64,000 nucleotides of DNA. It comes from Rhipicephalus microplus. Lineage: Eukaryota; Arthropoda; Arachnida; Ixodida; Ixodidae. The stretch is taken from the NCBI RefSeq assembly GCF_043290135.1, contig NW_027464601.1:4944001-5008000 (forward strand), read 5' to 3'. The notes below the pieces were generated by a model that saw only the letters and a program-made list of their open reading frames with translations, made no database searches and was not told where the DNA came from. Below are positions 33,678 to 45,987 of this stretch, in pieces; the first letter of the stretch is position 1; every line of letters begins with the position of its first letter. The position numbers and the translations under genes are program-made.

Positions 33678-33887
33678 GAGTCTCATTGTAGAAATGGCAT
33701 CTGCCAGCTTTCTGGCCTACGGCCACACTTGAAGCGGATGAAGAGGGATACCATTCACCGCCGCAAGCGGAGAGCTTTGGCTGAGCGCCGAAAGACTGAA
33801 ACTCAAAACGGGGGAAATAATCAAGGCGACGGGAAAAAGAAACGCCGAAAGAGAAGGAAGAAACGCAGAAAAAAGATTGGCAATTAA
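33678..33887 (+). CDS. Terminal exon of a basic-tail secreted salivary protein
   Basis: It follows an acceptor (TTTTTCCTTCATTACACAG) and reads 69 codons to TAA. The N-terminus holds SHCRNGICQL, a C-x3-C motif. A strongly basic region follows (HLKRMKRD, HRRKRRALAERRK), and the end is a KKKRRKRRKKRRKK tail and IGN. Tick basic-tail proteins end in exactly this kind of lysine/arginine tail after their last cystine, proposed to aid binding to acidic membranes. It starts in phase 0, matching the phase-0 end of the exon at 4,037-4,141 (DGTPCK). No other exon is needed between them, though one cannot be excluded. The open frame continues upstream of the acceptor to an ATG at 33,567, so a single-exon reading is possible but less likely. 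Confidence 0.55.
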   Translation, partial: ESHCRNGICQLSGLRPHLKRMKRDTIHRRKRRALAERRKTETQNGGNNQGDGKKKRRKRRKKRRKKIGN

Positions 33888-35367
<1,480 letters not shown>

Positions 35368-35585
35368 GTTTGCGTCTCAAATCACAAGATCGTTGTGAGA
35401 CAACGCAGGAGAGGGATCATGAAATCTCGGACATTTGGTGTTCTTCAACGTGCACGGGCATCGCACAGTGCACGTTCCTCACTGTTCCATCTCCTTCTAA
35501 ATGTCATTACCATGGCTATGATTGAAGCCGTTGTCTTTCGGTATGCAGCCGAGTGCCGTAGCCACCGTTTCACCGAGGTCGACAT
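35368..35585 (-). mobile_element. Diverged SINE of the same subfamily as 16,770-17,000
   Basis: Shares GTTTGCGTCTCAAA, ACATTTGGTGTTCTTCAACGTGC, GGCATCGCACAGTGCACG and a TATGCAGCCGAGTGCCGTAGCC tRNA-like end with the other SINE copies. The B-box is degraded (TTGAAGCC region). Confidence 0.65.
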
Positions 35586-35829
35586 GCGACACGCTGTTTT
35601 AGTGCCTAAAATATACAGGTTATTTTGCCGCTCGCCACCTACTTTTAATGGAGTATAGGGTGACAAAGTTTGGTATAAATGCCTGTGGTGCCCACCAGCG
35701 GTGCTGTAAAGCGGTTGGGTGCCTAGGGTGTTTAGGATGTTTAGGGACAGGGGGGATTCGATGGTCACAAGATCCAGCTTCAGTGAAATTGTGGTGGGGC
35801 TGGGAGGGGACAAACAGCCGGCGTCAACG

Positions 35830-36470
35830 GTGCAAGTAACCCCCAGGTGCAGGACGCTCCAGCTGAAAAGTCACAGCACGTGATAATCGCCGGGGACCCA
35901 TATTTAAATTGATGCGCAGAAGCAATCAAAGAGAGGGTAAGTTGTGACAATGGGGGTTGCAGTAGGGACGTTCCCAGGAAGCAAGCTAGAAGCAGTCATG
36001 AGGCAAGCGAGCCCAAAACTCAGAACTACAGCTGTTGGACGAAACCTCGTGTACTTCCGGCGGTTCAAACGATGTCCTAAATGAAGATGTGGCAGGACTA
36101 GTGACCACACTGGCAAAAGGGGTGGATGACATGCGCGCCACTTCTCAGGTATAGGTAGTGATATGCGCTATACCGGAGGTACCAGTGCGTGACGACAACA
36201 AGCAAAGAGCGGTTGTCAACGCAAACCAAGAGATATGGCGGATGAGTCCAGAGAAAGACTTTGAGGTGGTGGAAATAAACAAAGAGGTGCATAGGTGTGG
36301 TGGTTTATCAACGATACAGAATTCACTTCCATGGGTGGCTAGGTCAGGAGGTGGGTTGGCGACTTCCAAGACGCGCAGTAGCTTTATTGGGTGGCACGCG
36401 GACACTTCGGGGTGTAGGATAGCTAGTAACGAGAAAAAAAAAACCAGGGAGACTCTTTGACAGGTGATAT
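35830..36470 (+). pseudogene. LINE C ORF1 with SGNH-hydrolase-like signatures
   Basis: In shifting frames the + strand gives VIIAGDPYLN (block I, GDS-like with P for S), VAVGTFPGSKLEAVM, LRTTAVGRN, then GGSNDVLNEDV (block III, GxND). Next come TTLAKGVDDMRATS and VVICAIPEVPVRDDNKQRAV, and KDFEVVEINKEVHRCGGL. The final DxxH block is not intact. Esterase domains in ORF1 are established for CR1-type LINEs. The serine position reads proline here. Confidence 0.6.
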
Positions 36471-36599
36471 GGACAGATACGATTCCAAAGTGGCGCCAAT
36501 ATGTAAGACAGGTAGAGCCGGGGCAGAAATAGACGTAGCCATGAGGGCAGAGCCAATTCAGACCTAAGGTATATTAGCATGCAGGGTGGCAGGAACGGG

Positions 36600-37530
36600 C
36601 TAAAATAGGAGAGATCGAAGAACAGCTAAGAGAGGAGAGGCCGATGGTATAAGGTTTCGTAGAAACGCATTTTAGGGACATAGAACAATATCCTAACAAC
36701 CCGGAGAACGGGTAGGAATATTGTATTAGAACAGAAGGCAGCAGAAAGGGGTTGGTATTGGGACATTCATTGTTAAAAGTACAGGCTGGCAAAGGGTCAA
36801 GCATGAGTGCAAGGAACATCTGTGGCTAAAAGGGATAGTGGCAGGGCAAATGACGCTCCTCGGTTTGGTGCACTTGTGGACGGGACCAAAGGCCAGAGAG
36901 GGAAACCAGGCAATGGTGGAGTGCATGAAACCGTCTACCGATTGATCTTGTCAATAGAACTGATAATGAATCCCTTTTTTCTTCCTTGTAACAACTCTTA
37001 CAATATCACTGCCGCTAAGAATGGTTTGCTGTCTCGAAGCGTGTGGGTGCTTACAAATGCATGACTGTGACGTTGTTTTCGCTCACCAATATCCGAATGT
37101 TTTTTTCTTCCCTTAAAATATTTTGAGTGCTGTTTTATTTGTTGAATCTATTGTTTCGATTGAAAACTATGTAGTCAAATTATTATGTGTACCTCCCCTA
37201 CGTAATGCCTCACGGCGATGTAGGTGAAATGTAAATAAAGTAAATATCAATGGACATTGAAGAATTAGGAAGAGAGGGCGAGATAATTATACTAGGAGAT
37301 ATGAATGCACACATAAAAGATATAGATGGGTATACCAACCCGACAGGCAAAATGATCATGGATATGTGTGAAAGGCATAATTTGATCATTTGCCACAGTA
37401 CTGAGAAGTGTGAAGCGCAAACAACATGCGAGGTAGGAAAACGGCAGTCTACGATAGATTACGCACTGATGTCACATAGAATGTGTGATAGGCTCCGGGG
37501 AATGCACATATATGATTGTGCCTTCTGAAG
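36600..37530 (+). pseudogene. LINE C endonuclease, split by a 0.3-kb insert
   Basis: Before the insert, frames give GFVETHFRDIEQYP and IVAGQMTLLGLVHLWTGPKA (the latter with a frameshift). After it, MDIEELGREGEIIILGDMNA, HIKDIDGYTN, then QSTIDYALMSHRM. The GDMNAH block is the conserved catalytic D-x-N of apurinic-type LINE endonucleases, and STIDYAL corresponds to the IDY motif. This enzyme nicks target DNA. The copy is inactive. Confidence 0.75.
36930..37245 (+). mobile_element. Inserted 3' UTR fragment of another retrotransposon
   Basis: About 315 bp with no LINE C coding content lie between endonuclease blocks that are contiguous in the protein. The insert ends CCCCTACGTAATGCCTCACGG, a short spacer, then AAATAAAGTAAATA, a non-LTR-style 3' terminus with polyadenylation-like signal. 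Clear target duplications were not found. Confidence 0.5.
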
Positions 37531-37999
37531 TCTGGGTAGTGTATACAAACGCATCAAGCTAAGTTTTGGAAGAGCAGTGAAAGTGGGAAGGAGACAAGAA
37601 GAGCAACTACCGGAAAATTTTTATTCAGAAAGGAAAAAAGAAATAACTAATAAACAGATTGAGGAAGTAATCACTGAGGATAATGAAACAGTGTGCAAAT
37701 ACGTCTATTCGAGCTAGAGCTTGCTAAGGCACGTGACAAGTCACCGAGCAAAAGAGACGCAAATGCAAGAGTTGGTGGGATGAGGAAGTTAAGAGAGCCA
37801 TGGCAAAATGTGAGGAAACCTTTAGGAAACACAGACATGCTAAGCAGCGGGATGAACCGACAGATGACGCTGCAATAAAATGGGACATCTTTCTAAGCTG
37901 TACAAGGGAAGTATCCTTTGTAATCAATGAAAAGAATAGAAGAAAGGGGGCTCACTGGCTGGCAGAAGAACATAAAAAGAACAGAAAACAGCTACGAGG

Positions 38000-39190
38000 T
38001 TTTGGAACCATCTAAACTTTTTAAGAAATGAGATAAGCCTAGAGCAGAAGTTTATGACTACAGCTGAAGGTGCTAGGCCAGTAGGGAACGAGGCCATTAA
38101 ATGTATAACAACAAGGGTGACAGAAAAATTTCAGCAGATAAGTGCCTTAAGCACCATAATAGGCAAGAGTGAATCGAGTAGCGCAATGACTCCATTTTCA
38201 CAACGAGAGTGGGAAACGACTAAGAAGAGGGTTCCTAGTTTTACATTAACAGGCCCAGGTGTCATTTCATTTATGCTGATAAAGGCTTTGGGTCCGAAGT
38301 CTAAGCAGACTTTGAGAGAGGCAGTGCGCAAAATAATAGTCAATGGTGAAGTCCCCGATGAATGGAAACTTAGAAGGATATACCATGATCCTTAAAGAAG
38401 AGGGGGACAAAGCTGGCATAAACAACCACCGTCCTATAACAGTGACAGCATTCCTCTACAGGCTGGCGATGCAGACTATATAGGAACGACTGCAGCCATG
38501 TATAGAGAACGAGGAGTGCGGGGGGTACTGCAGAATGGGCTTCGGAAACACACGAGGTGGGAAGACAATCTGTTCTCTCTGACGCAGTGTATCAAAATAG
38601 CAGAAAAGGAACACAGGCGCCTGTGGCTGGCAATTTTGCATATCAAGTGAGCGTACGATAGCGTGAATCAAGAGGACTTGTGGGGAATACTGGACACACT
38701 AGGTGTGGTAGATGGAGTCACTAATCATCTAATGGATATCTCTAAAGGTAACAAGGTAGTTATAAAGTGGAAAAAACAGGTTTCGAAGCCCACAGTGCTA
38801 AAACGGGGGCTTAGGCAGGGGTCTCCTCTGTCACCCTTGTTATTCATGATGTACCAATAAGGGTTACAGGCCAAATTAGAGGGAAGTGGACTTGGCTTCA
38901 ACCCCTGTTTTGTCAAACAAGGGGAACTCATTGAACGGGCACTACCGGCATTGATGTACGCAGGTGATATAGTGTTAATGGCCGACAACAAGGAAGAGTT
39001 GCAGAGATTGTTGGACATCTGTGATAATGAGGGAGATAGGCTAGATTTCATATTCAGCAAGGAAAAGTCAGCAGTCATGATGTTTAATGATAAGGAAGGT
39101 AGTGAGCTTAGAATACAAGAGTTCACGCTATACATAACAGATAAATACAAACATCTGGGCGTATGGATTAGCAATGAGGCCGATTAACTA
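38000..39190 (+). pseudogene. LINE C reverse transcriptase
   Basis: Recognised blocks are GPGVISFMLIKAL, EVPDEWKLRRI, a YDSVNQEDLWGIL palm block (first catalytic D; the start ILHIK is broken by TGA), GLRQGSPLSPLLFMM, and ALMYAGDIVLMADNKEELQ. In the last, the catalytic box reads AGD where A/F-DD is expected. It ends with KYKHLGVWIS. The altered active site and stops show a dead enzyme. Confidence 0.8.
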
Positions 39191-39199
39191 AGGCAACAC

Positions 39200-40000
39200 G
39201 AAATATACGTGACGGCTAAAGCTAACAGGTATGTAGCGATGACGAAATACAGGGCACTGAGGAATTACAGTAGGTATGATGTTGTGGGAGGAATATGGAA
39301 GGAGGTCATGGTTTTTGGTCTGACGTTCGAAAATGCGGTCTTGTGCATGAGATCAGAAGTTCAAGCAAAATTAGAATTTAAGCAACTTGCAATAGGTAGG
39401 CTTGCCTTAGGAACTCCCGGGAATACACCAAATCAGGAAGTACAAGGCGATATAAAATGGACATCATTTGAGGGCAGGGAAGCTAGCAGCGAGATAAAAT
39501 TTGAGAAGCGTTTGAGAGAAATGGGGGAGGAGCGTTTGCCTAGGAAGGTATTCAGCTACTTGTACATGAAGAATGTCGATACCAAATGGAGGAAGCGAAC
39601 CAGAAAATTGACTGCTAAATACTTACAAAACGGCAGGGGGCCAAACCATAAAGAATAATCGGTTAAGATAAAGGTAAAGGAAGCTGAGGCTATTTGGAGA
39701 ACTGGCATGATTAAGAAGTCCACACTAGAGATCTATTGAACTTTTAAGCAGGGAACTGCCAAGAGAAGGATCTTTGATAATGCTCGGGGTAGTTATATAC
39801 TGTTGGAGGTGAGGACAGGAATATTGCGAAGCAAGACATATCGGGCTCAATATGAAGGGGTAGACAAGGTATGTAGTGCGTGTGTTGAGGAAGGGGAAAC
39901 TGCCGAACACTTGATAATGTTCTGTAAAGGGCTTCACCCTAAAGTTAAGAATGGTGGCGCAGTGTTTTTTCAGAGCACTGGTGTTTAGGGACAGCGAGAT
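39200..40000 (+). pseudogene. LINE C C-terminal region
   Basis: A 149-residue frame (39,209-39,658) and a second frame from 39,803 carry the post-RT region. It ends with CSACVEEGETAEHLIMFC, the C-x2-C...H...C pattern typical of the LINE C-terminus. Confidence 0.7.
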
Positions 40001-40649
40001 CAAAATAGACTTTAAGCCGGTGGAATTAACAAGAAGGAGTTTATCTGATTGATGGTTAAGGTCAAGGCACGAGTGAAAATTAAACCCTTCACTGCAAAGT
40101 AGCTGTCCCCAAGCTCACTATATAGGGGAAAAAAAGAGATGAATCTAGTTTTTGGTTCAATAAGTAGTACGGCTTGGTGGTGTTAGCCACCGCACGATCT
40201 GTAGGGTAGAGCCATATCAATCAATCCATTCATCCATGCTAAAGTCGCGTGTCATCTGCTCTATACTACAGCTGATTTGCAGCGGTGGTGTCAACTTACG
40301 TGTTCGGCTTCTTAATGGTATTACCGGGCTAATTCTCAGTCGTTCGTTTCATCAAAGGGGGAGTGAGTGGCTGTCGCGTTTCTGTATCAGTCACAACTGG
40401 AATTATGAAGTGAATGTAAGACAATGCTGAAGTGAAAGCAATGTCAGGAAAGGGATAGTTTGTTTTCGTTCTAAACAACAGCTTATTTCTCAAACACACA
40501 TCGCATATATTTATTTACAGCAACATTTGATGAAGCGCGTGTTACAGAATGAGACTGAAGAATAAAACAGGTGGACGGGAGACTGACGCCCACTGCTCAA
40601 GTTTGTGAAAAACTCATGGCATATCTATGGAGTGAATGATGATGCGTGG

Positions 40650-40885
40650 CGCTGAGGCTCTGTCTGTCTGCTTGTCTGTCTGTCTGTCTGTCTGTCGGTC
40701 GGTCGGTCGGTCGGTCGGTCGGTCGGTCGGTCGGTCGGTCGGTCGGTCGGTCAGTTGGTCGGTCGGTCGTTCAGTCAGTCGGTCGGTTGGTCGGTCTGTC
40801 GGTCTGTCGGTATGTCCGTATGTCTGTGGTAATCTGTCTGTGTCCGTCTGTCTGTGCGTGCGTCTGTTCATTTATGCCATCTGTC
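40650..40885 (+). repeat. (GTCG)n/(GTCT)n tetranucleotide array
   Basis: More than 50 GTCG/GTCT units with sparse variants. It generates S/V/R frames on + and TDRPTDR frames on -, none of them coding. Confidence 0.97.
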
Positions 40886-42749
40886 CATCCGTCTGTTTGT
40901 TTATTAGTTTCTCTGTTTATATCATGCTCCCGGTTAGGCCTGACGCAGGACAAGGTAAGACAACGGGAAGCTCCACCCCTAAAACATATGTCGAGAGCTT
41001 CATCAAGCGCACATGCGCCGTCACCCTGAACAAAGTTGACAACGAGATCCTCCCACCCCCCTAACAGTTGCCACCAACCAGGTGTGGCATTCACAAAATT
41101 CCCTTCATATTCGTAGCAAATTGTGCGGAAAGCACAAGAAAAATTATTTTGAAAATTAGTTCATGTAGACATTTCAGCAAAGTGCGTGCCGCAAGAGTGT
41201 CAAGTCTGCTGGCATCTGAAGCGAGCTTGACTGTTGAATGATCTTCTATCGTGTACCTAAAAAAGTGCACAACACTTTGTGGATCCAAATTAAGAATCGG
41301 GAAAAATTAAACAACGCCCACAGTGTCTTACTGAAAGTTGCCATCCATGTTTGACCCCAGTATGCCTGGCACTTGGCCGAAAGTGTCTTCGGCGCTTGAA
41401 AGAACGGTAGCTTACGTTTTTGAGAAATGGAAGTAACATCGCCACCCTATTTGTTGACAAAATAGGGGACTTCCGAAAGCCGGGGCCTAAATGTCAATCG
41501 TAGCTACGACATTGAAAGCACCACATCAATGGCGAAAAGGAAAATAACGAGAAAATTCAAGAGACGTCCCCACGAGTATTGATGAGGTAGAATTGCTTAG
41601 CAGAGAAGCTTCAGTAAGAGCTCTTTGCGGGGTTCGTGGCTTCATCGCAACAAAACCCTGTAACATTGTACCCCACTGGATATGTTTTTATAGTTCATTT
41701 TTTGGAAAAACATTACTGCAGCTGTAACCCACAGATGATATTGCAAAGAAACAAATAAACTGATAGAGAGAAAGTGGGTTTCGCTTGGTGCTTCTTTGCT
41801 TGGTAGCGCAGTTTTCGTTTTGTTCTTTCTTTGTTTATTTATTTTTTTGTCCTAAGACAGAAAGTTTTGTTTGTTGGTGGTTCATGCTGGAGGTGTAAAA
41901 AATGATGCAAAAAAGAGACAGACTAAAGAAGGGACGACACAGTTGCTGAAGTCACAAGTAATACTTCATTGTAAGGCACACGCCCATATATCAAGCAGCT
42001 GATGAAGTCACGTGGCACACATTTCTCCTTCGTGTATGCTTTTGTCCTTTTTGTATGTATTGCACTATTCGCTAATTTTTAGGCCTTTCTTTTTTTACAC
42101 ATATTCCTGTACTTCTTGATTGTTCTTTATGTCTTGTTCTCTCAATCGCATGCTTTATTTTTCTTTCGTTTTCACCATTTCTCTATGTTTTCCTTCAATA
42201 CTAGCATCTTCACCTCTCTACTCATCATCACAAAGCATTCCCACTGCCTCCTAAAACTTTTGTAAACAAGGCGATACAGCCAGAACATTTTACCCCCTAC
42301 CATTTCTGTTTCTTGCGCCGCTTCTATATTACACCTCTGTAGTAATTATTGTCTTGTACACTATTTAATATAGATGAAGTGTTTTTTTACCTTTACATCT
42401 TGTAGTTTCTTAGTAAATAATTGGTAAGCTTTAAAAATAAAAGCTATGATTAAGGACCTTCTTGATGTTGGAAGTTTCAAAACTGCATGAGTTCATGGTA
42501 CGGACATAGAACAGGAGTAGACGTCTTCACAGCTACAAGAAGTGAACACTTTCATGGGCGTCACAGTCGCTGCGTTAGCGTTAGTAGAAGTTTTTATCCA
42601 CCCTAATTGTAGTGAAAACGACTGCTTTCTTCCCCTTCTCCAAAGCAACAAGCGCACTTCCCTACTCCAGACGTTAGCATAGGTTTGTGCCCTCAAGTAA
42701 AGCTACTGGCTCATGCCTATGCCGTCAGTATTATTGTGTTTTAAACAAA
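40886..42749. other. Unassigned sequence
   Basis: No gene, splice-bounded exon or element end was recognised. It contains AT-rich stretches and a possible polyadenylation signal near 42,437. It may include the 5' UTR of LINE B. Confidence 0.35.
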
Positions 42750-42966
42750 TGAATAGGACTACCTTCACAAGAAAAACTCGGCTGAAACTATCGCTTCAAA
42801 CAAAGCAACGTTTTTTTTCCTGTGCGAAATCATACACGCTTTAGTTCGCGAAGTTGACTCGAGTCTATGCGCATCAGAAGTTTTGGAATTATTTTCCGCT
42901 GCCGGGGCCATATCAGTGTAGCGCTGCTCACGAGTTCCTGAAAACGTAAAGGTTTCCTCCAAGTCA

Positions 42967-43293
42967 GTGATTGTGACATTTCCAGGGGTATACAGGTCCA
43001 CAAAAGTTAGGGCAAGGCTCTTAATGTCTAGAGTTGAGGCACTTGCTCCCCGTCTACAGCAATGTGTCCAGTGTTGGCGTTATGGGGATGTCGCGCAAAT
43101 CCTCGGTGCAGCGTATGCGGAGAAAACCATGACGCCTAAAAATGTACTTCTCCAGGCAAAAGATCCTGCCGTTGTCAAGTTTCCCACCCAGCCGTTCATG
43201 CAAACTTCATGGCTAGAGCTCAGTAGCTTCAAGATTCAGGAATTATTCAAAGGAAGTGATGCTCGTGCCGTGAAGCTGGAGCTACCGTATTAA
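42967..43293 (+). pseudogene. LINE B ORF1 zinc-knuckle region
   Basis: A 108-codon frame reads TFPGVYRSTKVRARLL, a short linker, then PRLQQCVQCWRYGDVAQILG. LINE ORF1 proteins have a C-x2-C-x4-H-x4-C knuckle at this point. Here the last two ligands are D and L, so zinc binding is lost. This RNA-binding part packages LINE RNA in active elements. Confidence 0.55.
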
Positions 43294-43435
43294 AGAGATC
43301 TCATGAATACACTCAAGCTACTGCTAAGAATTCACAAGCTATGGACTTGGCTTAAGCGAGATGGTGCCTGGCGCTGTTGAGAAGGCAATGTCAAAAACAT
43401 TCAGCGCACTTGCTTCGCTCCTTTCGGAGACATTC

Positions 43436-43585
43436 GGGCAAGTAATTACAGAACATATGTCACAACTCTCGCCAGTTTCAGGGTCAACTGCATGAGAATC
43501 AGGTGTATTTGGGCAAGTAGTTACAGAGCACATGTTATAATCTTTGCCAGTTGCAGGGTCAGCTGCACGACAATAAGGTGTCCCG
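43436..43585 (-). repeat. 75-bp tandem duplication, coding-like on the - strand
   Basis: Two diverged 75-bp units start at 43,436 and 43,511. On the - strand they encode two 25-residue units sharing D-P-x-T-G-x5-C-S-V-x-T-C-P-N. The upstream one begins TPYCRAADPATGK, the downstream one TPDSHAVDPETGE. The frame continues to a stop at about 43,339 and begins after a stop near 43,600. Some conserved codons differ at third positions (TGC/TGT, CCA/CCG). No acceptor lies just upstream. It could be a cysteine-rich host exon or a shadow of LINE ORF1 sequence. Confidence 0.45.
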
Positions 43586-44029
43586 CGGAGTCAAGAGGAA
43601 ATTAATGAGGAGCGTGGGAGAGAAGCTAAATTTTTAGGTTTTGGGGAAGATGAGCCAGCAACATCTTCCATTCAATAGAACAGTGGTAATGAGCCATAGA
43701 CCATTTCAACAGTCACAGAAGCCATGGATTTGAACATTAGAGCAAGCAAACGACGGGCCACTCTTTTTTTCCTGGAGTAAACTCTCTTACATAGGATGAA
43801 AGCAAAGAAGAGAGTGACGAAAACAGACCTCCAACAAAAGAAGACTTTTTGAAAGACAGCATTCTTCAGAGAGCTGTTAAAAGCACTGGTTTACTATCAA
43901 CATAGGTGCACTAAAAGTACTACAGTAGAATTCGCGAACAAGTTTTACTGCAGCGACTAATTTGGGACAACATCTGCTAGACCATTCACCTTATTTAGTC
44001 TCATTACAAGAAACATAGGTTACTACAGA

Positions 44030-44389
44030 AAAAACTTTTAATATAAATAACTATCAGTGTTTTTGTATAAATTGTGGTTCTTGTAGAGGGGGCATCGCGG
44101 TTTTACCTCTAAGAACATTTGTCATAGAGCAAAGATTGTCTATAGGTCAATATCAACAGAAATTGAAATTTGGCACTAGACGTCACTATTCCTGGATATA
44201 CACCGTTTTTCCTAGTCAACTTATATTGTCCTTCTGGGGTGACGACTACTAATTACCTTGATTTAGTAGTAGTACTATGCAGAAGAAATATTATCCTAGC
44301 AGGCGATTTCAACTATCGCCACATAACTTGGGGTTACCAATTCGATGCCTTTGGTTAAAGGCTGTTAGGATGGACTACTTTGAATGGTT
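44030..44389 (+). pseudogene. LINE B endonuclease, N-terminal part
   Basis: Frames give CGSCRGGIAVLPLRTF and PGYTPFFLVNLYCPSGVTTT, then RRNIILAGDFNYRHITWGY and LLGWTTLNG. GDFN-x2-H is the conserved LINE endonuclease motif. The protein resumes at 47,366 with FLLGKFRNPSL, after the gypsy element. Confidence 0.75.
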
Positions 44390-44546
44390 TGAAGCGGTAT
44401 GAGCTTTGGGACAGGAGAAGAAGAACGAGAGCCGGGGGCAGGATAGAAGAGAAGCATGAAGTTAGGAATAAAGGCAGATTAAGATGGACGTCAGTTCCAT
44501 ACTGAAGCTATAATGCTGTTCCGTGCTTTTAAGTAGGAACACTACA
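44390..44546 (+). repeat. Left LTR of gypsy element 2
   Basis: 157 bp, TGAAGCGG to CACTACA, with GCCGGGGGCAGGA and GAAGCTATAATGCTGTTC blocks shared with the right copy. Confidence 0.88.
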
Positions 44547-44579
44547 TTATTTTGGCTTAGCCGGTCATCGAAGCCAACA

Positions 44580-45620
44580 TGTGGGCGAAGTCATTCGTTG
44601 ACGAGACCTCCGCGGACAAGGTCATGCTTTTGAAGTACCAAGTTCAAGATGAAGCAGCGGTCAACCTACCTCGTGAGCTCTGCTCAGAAAAACTCATGAA
44701 CCTGGTTGTGGGAAGGGCAGCCATGGACACTACCTAACTACGACGGAAAGGTGCTGTAAAAGTAAACTGGCATGTGGCGACCTTCTACAACCAAGTTCTT
44801 GAACCAGCTTGTCGAAGAGACTCAGGATCAAGGTCTTTGACGGAAGAGGTAAGCCTCGTTTTGAAAGCTCTTCAGCTGCAACATAAACAGATTGGGCAAC
44901 AAAACCAAAAAATGACATCCCTTATAAGCTGTCTAAATGCTGAGAAACCGGTGCCTAAATTTGTAGAGTCTGATGCCTTCGATGGTATGCCTTCAAGTCC
45001 AGAACGTTGGCTTGAGTTCTATGAATATGCCTCTGAAAAAAAAAACAGGTGGCTCTCTGATGAGGATAAATTCACTAACATGCTTGTGTACACGAGGGGT
45101 GTTGCGCTCAAGTGGTATAAATTATGAATTCAGGAAGACAGTAGTGACTCTTGGAGTCAGTGGAAGAAGAAACTTTTCATCGCATTCGGAAGCAATCCAG
45201 GACATAGATGAAGTACAGCACTTAATTTCAAGTCCAAGCAAAACTCTCTTGTCGAGTACTTCTTCGAGAAATGCGGTCTTTTAAAGCTAGCTGAGCTTTT
45301 GCTTCCATGTACGGCCGTAGTAGCATTAACAATGCATAGATTACACACTGAAGTCTTGAAGCAGGTGCAAATACGGTCACCAAAAACTCTATATGACCTC
45401 CTGGGGGTTCTACAGAACATACCATCAGCTTCGGAAAGAAGAATAGCGGCTAATTCAAGCAGCTGTCACAGTCGGAGTAAAGCGGACTGGTCAAGCCGCA
45501 ATCAGTGAGAACCGAGCCACCTCACAAGTAGCGCGGATAGCTTTAACTGGCGCGCTCCAAGAGGTCGAGTGAATAATATCGAAACTGAATCTCAGAAGGA
45601 TCTGACCGGAAAAATCTAAT
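44580..45620 (+). pseudogene. gag of gypsy element 2
   Basis: Starts near MWAKSFVDETSADKVMLLKY, then QHKQIGQQNQKMTSLISCLN (probable coiled coil), then a capsid-like region. There FDGMPSSPERWLEFYEYAS and a W-x4-L-x-AFG block (read across a stop) follow the usual gypsy gag capsid order. It is broken by stops at 45,125 and later. No zinc knuckle is visible. Confidence 0.7.
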
Positions 45621-45699
45621 AAATGAAGGTCGCCAGCCCCACTCGATGACTCCAAACTAGACTGTTTATTTAAGTTGCTCTAGCCTACTTTACGTTCCC

Positions 45700-45960
45700 G
45701 TCAGCGTAAGAAACAAGCCGATGATGGCTCTCGTAGACAGTGGTGCATCTGTGCCTATTAAAAAGGCCAAGATGGTGGATGCACGTCGTGTGCATAGTGG
45801 AAGAGTCCTACGGGCACAAGGCTATGTAGAAAAAGTAACGTCGCATGATCAGTCGGCATTTGTAAACATCGAGTTCCAGGGTCAGAAAATAGAGAGTGAA
45901 GTATTGGAGGTAGAGGGGGTGACGTACGACTTTTTGCTATTAAGACCAGATATAAAGTAA
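45700..45960 (+). pseudogene. Aspartic protease of gypsy element 2
   Basis: A frame of 79 codons reads MMALVDSGASVPIKKAKMVD, then a flap region and VTYDFLLLRPDIK, equivalent to the LLGxDxL end of retroviral-type proteases. The DSG catalytic triad is intact. It ends in TAA where the RT should follow. Confidence 0.75.
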
Positions 45961-45987
45961 TTAAAGGTCAACGTATACTGGGAGGAT

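Larger units (their letters stand above)
35640..40230 (+). mobile_element. LINE C (CR1-like non-LTR retrotransposon), nearly full length but dead
   Basis: The order on + is ORF1 with esterase-like motifs, APE-type endonuclease, RT, cysteine/histidine C-terminus, and a 3' UTR ending in a short ATCA/ATCC-rich tail. A 0.3-kb insert interrupts the endonuclease. Frames shift repeatedly. Two-ORF structure, an SGNH-type ORF1 and no RNase H favour the CR1/L2 group. The same 3' end occurs at 12,257-12,500 on the - strand. Confidence 0.8.

Noticed and set aside
40614..41064. Open frames of S/V/R and T/D/R/P repeats on both strands
   Set aside because: Direct translation of a (GTCG)n/(GTCT)n array.
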